Source: Chromobacterium vaccinii (GTDB lineage: Bacteria > Pseudomonadota > Gammaproteobacteria > Burkholderiales > Chromobacteriaceae). From it: DNA of 64,000 nt. The stretch is taken from the NCBI RefSeq assembly GCF_000971335.1, contig NZ_JZJL01000028.1, positions 1 to 64,000 on the forward strand, in the 5' to 3' direction. The notes beneath the pieces were generated by a model. The model was given only the letters and a program-made list of their open reading frames with translations, searched no databases and had not been told where the DNA came from. Shown in pieces: positions 51,741 to 60,024 of the stretch; position 1 is the first letter of the stretch; every line of letters begins with the position of its first letter. The translations under genes were made by a program, and so were the position numbers.

Positions 51741-53354
51741 ATGAAGCCCAGCCACTCCGCCGCCAGCGCTCCCGCTCCCCAAGCCGCCCCGTCGCTGGGG
51801 CTGGGCGCCTGGAGCGTCTATTTCATCGCCAAGCTGCTGCTAACCTGGCAGGGCACGCTCAATCTCCACCCCGCGCCCAACCTGGCCTTCGCGCTGCTGC
51901 TGCTGATGCCGGTCTCCGGCAGGATTTGGCTGCGCGTCCGCGCCGCGCTGGCCTGGATCGCAGGCGCGGCCCTGCTTTACCACGACAGCTGGCTGCCATC
52001 GCCGGAAATCGCGCTGCAGCAGCTGTCCACGCTCAAGGGTTTCAGCCTGCATTACCTGCTGGATCTGGCCGGCCGGGTATTGTCGCTGCCGCTGCTGACC
52101 GGCGCGGTGATCCTGTTATGCGGCTACTGGCTGCTGTCGCGCTATCTGCGCCTGGGGACGCTCGTGGTGATCGCGCTGCTGGGCCTGAGCGGACGCCAGC
52201 TGTGGCAGGACCGGCCGCAAGCGCCGGCCAGCGCTGCCGCGGACAGCGACCCCGCCGCGCTGGCCGCCGGCGCGCAAGCCGCGCCCCAGACGCCGGACCA
52301 GCAACTGGCGGCCTTCTTCAAAAGCGAAGGCCAACGCATCGTGAAATTCCAGGGGCCGCTGGCCGACCCCGGCTTCGACGTGCTGCTGCTGCATATCTGC
52401 TCGCTGGCCTGGGACGACCTGCGCGCGGTCGGCATGGACCAGCACCCCTTGCTGGCGCGCTTCGACTTCCTGTTCAGCAACTTCAACTCCGTCACGCCGT
52501 ACAGCGGCCCGGCCGCGCTGCGCGTGCTGCGCGCCAGTTGCGGCCAACCCAAGCACAGCGAGCTGTACCAGAGCGCCCCCGGCAATTGCTACCTGTTCCA
52601 GGATCTGGCTGCGCTGGGCTTCAAAACCGAGCTGGCGCTGAACCATGACGGCAGCTTCGACGACTTTCTGAAGCAAATCCGCGCCGATGGCCGGCTGAAC
52701 CAGCCGCTGATGTCGCAGCAGGGCCTGCCGGTCGGCCTGCGCTCTTTCGACAGCAGCCCGATCTATAGCGATTACGCGGTGCTCAACCGCTGGCTGGAGC
52801 TGCGCCAGCAAGACAGCAGCGCCCATGTGGCGGCCTACTACAACACCATCAGTCTGCATGACGGCAACACCATTCCCGCCGCGCCGGGGCTGAATACCAT
52901 GGACAGCTACAAGTACCGCGCCAACCGGCTGTTCGCCGACCTGGGCCAGTTCATCGACCAGCTGGAAAAAAGCCGTCGCAAGCTGATCCTGGTGATGGTG
53001 CCGGAACACGGCGCGGCCTTGCGCGGCGACAAGCAACAGTTCAGCGGCCTGCGCGAGATTCCCACCCCGCGCATCACCATCGTGCCGGCGGCGATCAAGG
53101 TGATCGGCGGCCAGGGCCATCCTAGCCAGATGCGGATAGACCAGCCCAGCAGCTACCTGGCGCTCTCCGCCATCCTGTCGCGGATGATGAACAAGAGCCC
53201 CTTCGGCGCCGACTACCAACCTGCCGACTTCGGCCGCGACCTCCCCGCCACGCCCTATGTGTCGGAAAGCGCCAGCTCCATCGTGATGCAAAGCGGCAAA
53301 CGCTTCCTGCTGCAACAGGACGGCGGCAGTTGGACCGAATATCCGGTGCAATAA
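51741..53354 (+). CDS. bcsG: Cellulose phosphoethanolamine transferase BcsG
   Basis: 537 residues. About five N-terminal membrane helices precede a periplasmic alkaline-phosphatase-fold domain. Zinc and catalytic residues match E. coli BcsG by motif and spacing: C220 in LLHICSLAWDD (C243), nucleophile S255 in SVTPYSGPAALR (S278, same 35-residue spacing) and E422/H423 in MVPEHGAAL (E442/H443). It transfers phosphoethanolamine from lipid to cellulose glucose units, stiffening the matrix. Start: ATG at 51741, 6 bases after bcsF. It converges with the putative effector gene 21 bases later. Confidence 0.93.
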   Translation: MKPSHSAASAPAPQAAPSLGLGAWSVYFIAKLLLTWQGTLNLHPAPNLAFALLLLMPVSGRIWLRVRAALAWIAGAALLYHDSWLPSPEIALQQLSTLKGFSLHYLLDLAGRVLSLPLLTGAVILLCGYWLLSRYLRLGTLVVIALLGLSGRQLWQDRPQAPASAAADSDPAALAAGAQAAPQTPDQQLAAFFKSEGQRIVKFQGPLADPGFDVLLLHICSLAWDDLRAVGMDQHPLLARFDFLFSNFNSVTPYSGPAALRVLRASCGQPKHSELYQSAPGNCYLFQDLAALGFKTELALNHDGSFDDFLKQIRADGRLNQPLMSQQGLPVGLRSFDSSPIYSDYAVLNRWLELRQQDSSAHVAAYYNTISLHDGNTIPAAPGLNTMDSYKYRANRLFADLGQFIDQLEKSRRKLILVMVPEHGAALRGDKQQFSGLREIPTPRITIVPAAIKVIGGQGHPSQMRIDQPSSYLALSAILSRMMNKSPFGADYQPADFGRDLPATPYVSESASSIVMQSGKRFLLQQDGGSWTEYPVQ

Positions 53355-53375
53355 TCCCATCGCAGGAGGGCCGCG

Positions 53376-54179
53376 TCACACTTGCCGGAGGCTGTCGAAC
53401 AAAGACTGGGTCGGCGGCCACAGATTGCCGATAGGCGGACTCAATGGCAGGCCTGACAATCGACCTCCAATCGTAGCCGCCCAGGGATCGACCACAATGG
53501 CATCAGCCCCCCAGCTTCCGATCTGGGCAAGATCGCTGGGATCGGCCCTGCCGACAATGATGAAACAATGCGTGGTGTTGTGTCCGCCATGATGGGAGAC
53601 TACCTCGACGCGGCCGCCTCCCGCATGTTTGAGCAATTCCGCCGCGCCTGCATAGGCCAGCGTGGAGCAACAGCCCGCCTGAGCCTTGTCCACCAATTCG
53701 GCCACCTTGTCCAGCCTGGCGCGGTCCAGACCGAAACGCTCGGCGTGAGTGACGCTCGACTCCGCCTGGCGATTGGCCAGCATGCGGTCGTCATCCCGAT
53801 AGAAGTCGCCAAGCCTTGACATGACTTGGCCATATGCAGAACTGTTCGGCCGAACGAATGTACCGGCATCAGTGCAGGCGTATCCCCCTAGCCGGTTCAA
53901 CACCGGCAGGCTTTTGGCAAGCACTTCTGCAGGTTTGGGAAACAGTACGTCGTTCAACGCGCGCGTCTGCGAAGCGCAGGACCCCGTGGCGCAGAACCGC
54001 CGCGCTCCCTCAAAAAAACGGCCGACCGCCCCTTCCTGCGGCCTCACCTGCCCATGCCCCGTCGCCACGCTTACCGTAAACCCGCGTCCCGCCACCGAGA
54101 AGCCGCCGTGACTGACCACCTCGCTCACTACATTGGCATCGGCCAACCGAGGAGACGAAGCGCTGTTGAAATTGATCAT
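53376..54179 (-). CDS. Putative type III effector with cysteine-protease-like fold
   Basis: 267 residues, no signal peptide. The second half shows a papain-like triad pattern: AGCCSTLAYAGAAELLKH (Cys), GGHNTTHCFIIVGR (His) and GADAIVVDPWAA (Asp, with DPW). This resembles the cysteine-protease-like domains of YopT/LifA- and SseI/PMT-type toxins, which proteolyse or deamidate host GTPases or G proteins; which branch is not resolved. The N-terminus is Ser/Asn-rich (MINFNSASSPRL), as in secreted effectors. A CesT-like chaperone gene precedes it by 23 bases on the same strand. Start: ATG at 54179 with AAAGGG upstream; the frame extends to 54263 into the chaperone gene. Confidence 0.65.
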   Translation of the reverse strand: MINFNSASSPRLADANVVSEVVSHGGFSVAGRGFTVSVATGHGQVRPQEGAVGRFFEGARRFCATGSCASQTRALNDVLFPKPAEVLAKSLPVLNRLGGYACTDAGTFVRPNSSAYGQVMSRLGDFYRDDDRMLANRQAESSVTHAERFGLDRARLDKVAELVDKAQAGCCSTLAYAGAAELLKHAGGGRVEVVSHHGGHNTTHCFIIVGRADPSDLAQIGSWGADAIVVDPWAATIGGRLSGLPLSPPIGNLWPPTQSLFDSLRQV

Positions 54180-54202
54180 CTCCGCCCTTTCCCAGCAAAC
54201 CG

Positions 54203-54604
54203 TCAGCGGCTTAGCAATTGCCGCATGATCTTTTCCCGACACAGCACCATGCCGGCCAAGCAATCCTCCATCCTGTCTGCGGACAAGGCTCCGGCGGCCA
54301 GTGACTGGTAAGCCACCAGCCCCAATTCCTGGCTCCAGCCTATCCCCGGCTCTTGGCCCAGCAGTGGATTCAACGCCATTTCCAGCATGGTGGAAAGCTG
54401 CTCCGGCGCCAGAAGCAACGGAAGCTCGCTGTCGATGTGCCCTATCATGACTAGCCGACCATTGTCTGCGTCCTTGCGCAACACAATCGGAGCCATCCCA
54501 TCCAGCAACAAATCGCAGTGTCCCTGCGCGTCGAAAGCCAGCCCGCCCAGACCAATGCGCTCGCCCAGTTCAGTCAGCAGCGCATCGAGAAACAGATCAT
54601 CCAT
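54203..54604 (-). CDS. CesT-family type III secretion chaperone
   Basis: 133 residues, acidic, with the CesT/Tir-chaperone pattern: DDLFLDALLTELGERIGLGGLAFDAQGHCDLLLDG, then beta-strand pairs (RLVMIGHIDSELP) and a C-terminal helix (MEDCLAGMVLCREKIMRQLL). Such class I chaperones dimerise and bind the N-terminal region of one effector before export by a type III system. It is directly upstream of, and coupled to, the putative effector gene. Start: ATG at 54604 with GAGGAG; an in-frame TTG at 54610 is unlikely. No type III structural genes are in the window. Confidence 0.8.
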   Translation of the reverse strand: MDDLFLDALLTELGERIGLGGLAFDAQGHCDLLLDGMAPIVLRKDADNGRLVMIGHIDSELPLLLAPEQLSTMLEMALNPLLGQEPGIGWSQELGLVAYQSLAAGALSADRMEDCLAGMVLCREKIMRQLLSR

Positions 54605-54740
54605 GAGCAATCTCCTCTAGCGGATTTGACTGAAACAGCATGCTAGACCAGGCTCTAGGGAATGGCTTTCAAAATCCGCTCACGCGCCGACGCCGCCGGG
54701 CCAGGCCCAAACGAGCGGGATGATGCCGCCAAAGAAGCGA
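54605..54740. other. Gap between chaperone and cellulose-operon end
   Basis: 136 bases. It includes a spaced inverted repeat, AGCGGATTT near 54620 and AAATCCGCT near 54675, which could be an operator for the chaperone/effector genes. No intrinsic terminator of the bcs operon was recognised here. Confidence 0.3.
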
Positions 54741-55133
54741 TCAGGGATGGGACGGGGGCAGCGGCCAGGGAGCCGGCAGTTCGTCCTGGCTAGCGGGTGC
54801 CGCGGCGTTCGGCACGGCGTTCACCACCCTGCCGTCCTCCTGCCAGGGCGCATCCGCCACCCGGCGCGAACCTGACTTCAAGCGCAGCAAATTGGCCCGA
54901 ATATCCTGGCGATCCGGCGCGATGCGCGCCGCGCGCTCCAGCAGCACGGCGGCGCTGTCGGCGTCGCCGGCCTTGAGCAATTGCAGCGCCAGCCGGTTGA
55001 TCGCCTCCGGCTGGTATGGATGCAGCCAATACCAGCCGCACGCCGCCTCCAGCTCCGGCGAGTCCGCCAACGCCATCCCAGCCTGCAGCAGCATGGCGGC
55101 GGCCAGGCCAAGCGCAATCGATTTGAGACTCAC
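54741..55133 (-). CDS. Small exported TPR-like protein at the end of the bcs operon
   Basis: 130 residues. A signal peptide (SLKSIALGLAAAMLLQAGMALA) is followed by about one and a half TPR-like helical repeats (PYQPEAINRLALQLLKAGDADSAAVLLERAARIAPDRQDIRANL) and a Pro-rich tail (PAPWPLPPSHP). It starts 10 bases after the bcsC stop, so it is almost certainly the last gene of the bcsABZC operon. TPR repeats suggest it could cap or support the BcsC periplasmic TPR scaffold; that is inference. I recognise no named family. Confidence 0.65.
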   Translation of the reverse strand: MSLKSIALGLAAAMLLQAGMALADSPELEAACGWYWLHPYQPEAINRLALQLLKAGDADSAAVLLERAARIAPDRQDIRANLLRLKSGSRRVADAPWQEDGRVVNAVPNAAAPASQDELPAPWPLPPSHP

Positions 55134-55143
55134 GCCACCCTCC

Positions 55144-58100
55144 TCAGAAACTCGAATACGGCTGCAGCGGCTCCACCGGGAACGGCAGCGTCAACGACGC
55201 GCCGTCGGGCTGGTAGCGCAGGTATAACAGCGCCCGGCCCGGCTGGTAGTACTGCGAATGCTGGTATTCCAGCATGCCGCCCAGCGCCAGCCGCGGCGTC
55301 ATCTGGTATTCGAACGCCCCGCTCAGCGATACCCCCCAGCCTGGGCCGGAACTCGCGCTGACATAGGGATTGCCGGCCTGCGCCTGCAGATCCGGCCGGG
55401 TGGGATAAAACGGCTCCGCCGCCTCGCGCGCGCTGGACACGGAAACCGAGGCCCGCCCCGTCCAGCTCCAGCGCTCGTTGCGCGCCGCGTAGCCTAGCGG
55501 GATGGACAGCGAGTTGTAGCGCTGCGGGCTGTAATAGCCGCCCTGGCCGAAAGTGAATTCGCCCAGGTTCTTCTGGAACCAGAAATTGATGCTGTTCACG
55601 CCCAGCGTCAGTTGCCGGGTCGGCTCTTTCAGCAAACGCCAGTAGACGCCGCCCATGACAGTAACCTTGCGATTGTCGGCAACGTTCTCGCCGGTCAGTT
55701 GCTGGTAGGCGAAATTGGACCACGCGCCGAAGCGTCCGCCCTTGTCGTAGCCCAGGCTGCCGCCGACGCCGGAGGCCACCACGCCGCCCCAAGTCTGGCC
55801 GGTATAGGCGTCGCGCACGCCGGCGTAGCTGAGCAATGAGCTGGTCACCGGACGGCGGGAGGCTTCCAGTTTGTAGTTGAGGATGGAAACGCTGTCCGAG
55901 TAGCGGATGCCGCCTATCACATTGGACACCGGGAAGTTTTGCGGCGTGCTGCCGATGTCCAGCCGCCACTGATCGTTCTGGTAGCCCAGGCCCAAGTCCA
56001 CGCCTTGCGCGCTTTGCGCGCCGAACCGCCCCGCGCAGCTCTGAACGCTGTTGCCGGCAAGCGCGGCGCACGCGGCGACGGAGCCGAAGCGCTGCAAGGC
56101 GTAATCATTGCCCGCGCTGTTATCCAGGGAGCCGGCGCGAATGCTGGCCGCGTCGGCGCGCAGAAAATATTTGCCCTCGCGCGGGGCCGGCAGCTCCACC
56201 AGCAGCGGCGCCTGCCACATCGTCATCTGCGACTGGCCCGGCGTGCCGTTTTCGGCGCTGCGGTAGGTCAGATCCAGGCCCTGCCAGATCTTGACGCTGC
56301 GCGCGTCCAGCAGCTCGGCGTACTCCTCATGCAGGCTTTCCTGTTGCGCCGGCTCGGCCGGAACCGGCCGCAGCGGCTGCCGCTGGCCGGCATCGCCAAC
56401 GGTCGCCATGGCCGAAGCCGGCGCGAAACCGGCGCGATACCACGCCAGCGCCTGTTCCGGCTGGTCTTTCTGCCGCGCGCGCCGCGCCGCCTGTCCCATC
56501 AGACCAGGGCTTTTGACGTTCTGCGCCAGCAAACTGGATATCTCGCGATCCAGCCTGGCGGTATCGCCGACATCGCCCAAACGGGTCATGACCCGCAAGC
56601 GGAAGTCCAGGCTGCGCCCGGGCTTGTCGCGCAGCAGCTGGTCTATGCCCTGCCCGGCCGATACGCGGTTGCCGGTCTTGATGTACACATCCACCAATTG
56701 CAATTGGGCCTCGTCATCGTCCGGATTCCCGCTCAACACCTGGCGCAAACGCTCGCGGGCGGCGTCCCAGCGCCCGGCCTCCATATCGTAGTCGGCCAGC
56801 CGGCGCTGCAAGCGCGCGTCTTGCGGCGCGTTCGCCAAAGCCTGGCTGAGGATGGCCTGCGCGCCGGCATCGTCGCCGGCCTGCCGCGCCTGGTCGGCCT
56901 GGGCCGTCGCCAGCGTGGCCTGCAATTCGGCCAGCTTTTGCCGCTGCCCCTCGCTCATGTCCTGCCGGGTTTGGGACGCCGCAGCCAGCAGCGGCTCGGC
57001 CGCCGCGGCGTCGCCCAGGTCCAGCAACAGGTCGGCGTAGGCCAGTTCGTTGTCGGTGGATGGCTGCTCCAGATACTGCGACATCAGCAACTGGCGGGCA
57101 TGGCCGGCGTCGCCCGCCCGCAGCCAGGCCTGCGCCAGCTCGGAGAGCCGCTCCGGGTCCCCCCGCATCCGGCGCTCCGCATCCTGCAGGCCGCGCCGCG
57201 CCTCTGCCGCGCGGCCCAAGGCCAGCCGGGCGTCGGCCAGACGCATGGTTTCGCGCAGCCAGACGCGGCGCTGCAGCTCCGCCATGCCCTCGCTGCGCGC
57301 CGGCTGGGGAACCCGCTGCAAAGTGGCCAGCGCCGCGCGGTTTTCATCCCGCTTGGCCTGGAACAAGGCGTAGGCGTACAGGCTTTCCGGGCTGGCTGCC
57401 GGCGCGTCCGCCAGTTGGCTCAGAACGGCTCCGCCTTTATCCGCGTCCTCAGCAGCCAGCCAGGCATTGGCCAGGGCGAAGCGGTTCCAGACGTTCTGCG
57501 GCTGCAAATCCACCGCGCGCTGCAAATGCCGCAGCGCCTGCGGCAATTGCCCCTGGACCAGCAAGCGGTCGCCCAGCTCGCGTTCCACTTCGGCGCGGGC
57601 GGACAGATACGATGCGCCCAGCGCGCGCTGTTGCCTCTGCGGCAAGGCCCGCAGCATCTGATCGGCCTCGGCGTACTGGCCGGCGTCCAGATAGCCGCGC
57701 AACAGGCCGGCCAACGCCTGCCCGCTGTCCGGCTTCCTGTCCAGCGCCTGGCGGTAAAGCCGCCGCGCCTGATCGGCGCGCTTTTGTCCCGCCTGCCATT
57801 CCGCGTCGGCCAGCAGCACATCGACGCTGGCCGGCTGCGACTTGCCCGCCTGATCCAACAAGGCGCGCGCCGTCTGCCATTGTCCGGCCTGGATCGCGGC
57901 CCGGGCCTGCGCCAGCGTTTCCGCCAATTGCGCGTCCGCGACGCGGCCCTGCTTCTCGCGCAGCCGGCCCAGGCTCTTCAGGTACTGCGGCTGATTACCG
58001 TAGCGGCCGGCCGCCAGCTGCAGGCTCTTCTCCGCGGCTGCCAGCTGGTTGGCGTCCAATTGCTTGTCCGCCGCCAACAAGGCCCGATAGGCCGGATCCG

Positions 58101-58911
58101 CCAGCAACTCGCGCTGCTTGCGCCGGCCTTCCTGCAATGCATCCAGCCGGGAGCGGATCTGCTCGTCGTCCGGCGCCGCCCGCAGATAAGCCAGGTAGGC
58201 ATCCTGCGGCATGTCAGCTTGCTGCAATGCCCTGCGCCACAGGCTCAGCGCCTCGTTTCGGCTGTCTGCGAACTGGCTCAACGCCTTCAGCTCGGCAAAG
58301 GCCTGCGGCGGAAGCGGCGGACGCAGCAACTGAATGCCGATCAGCGCTAGCCGGTTTCTATGATTGGACGGGCTTTGCTGGATCAATTTCTTCAGCGCGG
58401 CCTGGCTGCGCGCCCAGCCTCCATTCGGCAAGCGGGCCACCAATTGCCAGTACTCCAGCTCCAGCGCGCCGGCCGGAGGCGGCCCTTGGTAGAGCTCATT
58501 GAAGGCGGCGTAAGCCTGCTCGTACTTGCCGCTGTTGAACAAGGAGCGCGCGGTCAGCAGCTTGTTGCGGTCCGGCCCCATCACCCGGCGCAGCTGCTCG
58601 ACGCGGGCGATGCCGGCATAGCCGGGATACAGCTTGCGCAATTGCGCCAGCGTCTTCTGCGCCTGCTGGTCCTGGCGCTGCTGCACTTGCACCAGCGCCT
58701 GCAAAGTCAGGGCTTCCGCCTTGTCTTCCGGCTTGGCGGCATGGATGCGCTGCAATTTGTCCAATGCCTGTTGCGCCTCCAGCGGCCTCCCCAGCGATTG
58801 CCACAACCTGGCCTGCTCCAACAGCGCCTGGACCGGGTCCACCGCCGCGGGCGCGGCGTGCAGGGCCCCGCTCAGTCCCAGCGCCAGCAAGGCGCTCAGG
58901 ATGGCGCGCAT
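55144..58911 (-). CDS. bcsC: Cellulose export outer-membrane protein BcsC
   Basis: 1,255 residues. Signal peptide (MRAILSALLALGLSGALHA), about 18 TPR-like helical repeats spanning the periplasm, then a C-terminal 16-strand-type beta-barrel with alternating aromatic strands (QWRLDIGSTPQNF, RWSWTGRASVSVS) ending in SYSSF-like QPYSSF. BcsC carries the glucan from the inner-membrane BcsAB complex through the outer membrane. Start: the ATG at 58911 has GGGAGGGAG and overlaps the bcsZ end by 16 bases; the much longer open frame to 60003 runs through bcsZ in another frame and is not used. Confidence 0.93.
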   Translation of the reverse strand: MRAILSALLALGLSGALHAAPAAVDPVQALLEQARLWQSLGRPLEAQQALDKLQRIHAAKPEDKAEALTLQALVQVQQRQDQQAQKTLAQLRKLYPGYAGIARVEQLRRVMGPDRNKLLTARSLFNSGKYEQAYAAFNELYQGPPPAGALELEYWQLVARLPNGGWARSQAALKKLIQQSPSNHRNRLALIGIQLLRPPLPPQAFAELKALSQFADSRNEALSLWRRALQQADMPQDAYLAYLRAAPDDEQIRSRLDALQEGRRKQRELLADPAYRALLAADKQLDANQLAAAEKSLQLAAGRYGNQPQYLKSLGRLREKQGRVADAQLAETLAQARAAIQAGQWQTARALLDQAGKSQPASVDVLLADAEWQAGQKRADQARRLYRQALDRKPDSGQALAGLLRGYLDAGQYAEADQMLRALPQRQQRALGASYLSARAEVERELGDRLLVQGQLPQALRHLQRAVDLQPQNVWNRFALANAWLAAEDADKGGAVLSQLADAPAASPESLYAYALFQAKRDENRAALATLQRVPQPARSEGMAELQRRVWLRETMRLADARLALGRAAEARRGLQDAERRMRGDPERLSELAQAWLRAGDAGHARQLLMSQYLEQPSTDNELAYADLLLDLGDAAAAEPLLAAASQTRQDMSEGQRQKLAELQATLATAQADQARQAGDDAGAQAILSQALANAPQDARLQRRLADYDMEAGRWDAARERLRQVLSGNPDDDEAQLQLVDVYIKTGNRVSAGQGIDQLLRDKPGRSLDFRLRVMTRLGDVGDTARLDREISSLLAQNVKSPGLMGQAARRARQKDQPEQALAWYRAGFAPASAMATVGDAGQRQPLRPVPAEPAQQESLHEEYAELLDARSVKIWQGLDLTYRSAENGTPGQSQMTMWQAPLLVELPAPREGKYFLRADAASIRAGSLDNSAGNDYALQRFGSVAACAALAGNSVQSCAGRFGAQSAQGVDLGLGYQNDQWRLDIGSTPQNFPVSNVIGGIRYSDSVSILNYKLEASRRPVTSSLLSYAGVRDAYTGQTWGGVVASGVGGSLGYDKGGRFGAWSNFAYQQLTGENVADNRKVTVMGGVYWRLLKEPTRQLTLGVNSINFWFQKNLGEFTFGQGGYYSPQRYNSLSIPLGYAARNERWSWTGRASVSVSSAREAAEPFYPTRPDLQAQAGNPYVSASSGPGWGVSLSGAFEYQMTPRLALGGMLEYQHSQYYQPGRALLYLRYQPDGASLTLPFPVEPLQPYSSF

Positions 58912-60023
58912 GCTCCCTCCCAGGCCGGCGCGACTTCGCCGCCCGCCTTGAACCGATAGCGCGCCTGCTGCCATCCCTGGCCGAACAAGGCCAATACGTG
59001 GTCGTAGTAGGCATCGGGCCGCTCGGACAGCGGCACGGCCTCGGCGCGCAACTGCTGCGTCTGCAGGGCCGCCTGGTCGCCTTGCGCCTGCAGGAAAGGC
59101 AACAGCGCCATGGAAAACCCTATCGGCCCCGAGCCCTGGGCCTTGCCGTTGCGGGTATCCACCATTTCCGGCGGCAGTCCGGTCTTGGCCACCAGCGCCG
59201 CCATCGGCTTGAGCCTGGCCAGCAAGGCGGCGCGCCCCGGCGCGTCCGGGGCCAGCATGCCGGCCCACAAATAGACGCGGATGGCGTTGTAGCTGCCTGA
59301 CGCCTTGCTGGCGTCGTCGGCGACGAAGCCGTTGCGGTAAGCGATCCAATCCGGCGCGAAGCCGGCCGGCGCGCTTTCCAGCAACATGCGCTGGGAAGTG
59401 CCGCGCAACGCGCTCCAGCCGGAGCCGGGCAAGGCGTGCGCCATCCGCGCCACCAGCTGCGGCGGCAGATAACTGGGATTGAGCCGCGTCAGCCCCGGCT
59501 TGCGGAAGCCTTCGCGGCCCGGCAGCAGGGTCGGCCCCAGGCCGGGCAAGTCTGCCGTCTCCTCGCGCAGGATGCGCAGGGCCAGCAGCTTGCCCAGCGC
59601 GGTATAGCGCGGCTCGCGCCACAGCCGGCCGGCCTCCAGCAGGCTGTAGGCGATCCACAGATCGGAATCGGACGCGCTGTTGTCGTCCATCACGCCCCAT
59701 TGGCCGTCGGGCCGCTTGCCCCATTGCCAGGCAGGCAGTCTGGCGCTGAGGTCGCCGCCGGCCAGATTGTCCCGCGTCCACTGCAGCAGCTTGTCGAATG
59801 CCGGCCGGTCGTTGGCCGCCAGCGCGAAGAACAAGGCGTAGCTCTGTCCTTCGGAGGTGGTGGGTTGGCCGTCGGCGCTGCGGTCCAGCACCCGGCCGCC
59901 GTCGGAAACGAAGTGCCGGCGGAAGTCCTGCCAGGCCGGCCAGCCGTCGCACGGCGCCGCCTGGGCCGAGATGACAATCAGCGCGCCCAGCGCCGCCAGA
60001 CACGCCCGCAGCCGCGCGCCCAC
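58896..60023 (-). CDS. bcsZ: Periplasmic endo-beta-1,4-glucanase BcsZ (GH8)
   Basis: 375 residues, glycoside hydrolase family 8. The signal peptide ends near AQAAPCD. Catalytic-site motifs: TTSEGQSYALFFAL (acid Glu) and SASDSDLWIAYSLL (Asp). A cellulase that trims nascent cellulose and is needed for normal export. Start is a GTG at 60023 with AGGAG upstream, 1 base after bcsB; it overlaps bcsC by 16 bases, so translation of the operon is coupled. Confidence 0.94.
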   Translation of the reverse strand: MGARLRACLAALGALIVISAQAAPCDGWPAWQDFRRHFVSDGGRVLDRSADGQPTTSEGQSYALFFALAANDRPAFDKLLQWTRDNLAGGDLSARLPAWQWGKRPDGQWGVMDDNSASDSDLWIAYSLLEAGRLWREPRYTALGKLLALRILREETADLPGLGPTLLPGREGFRKPGLTRLNPSYLPPQLVARMAHALPGSGWSALRGTSQRMLLESAPAGFAPDWIAYRNGFVADDASKASGSYNAIRVYLWAGMLAPDAPGRAALLARLKPMAALVAKTGLPPEMVDTRNGKAQGSGPIGFSMALLPFLQAQGDQAALQTQQLRAEAVPLSERPDAYYDHVLALFGQGWQQARYRFKAGGEVAPAWEGACAPS

Positions 60024-60024
60024 C

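Noticed and set aside
55939-58350. 803-residue open frame opposite bcsC
   Set aside because: Arg/Gln-rich antisense of the TPR region; bcsC is certain on the other strand.
58912-60003. N-terminal extension of the bcsC frame to 1,619 residues
   Set aside because: It runs through bcsZ in another frame, is Arg/Gly-rich, and the real start at 58911 has a ribosome site and signal peptide.
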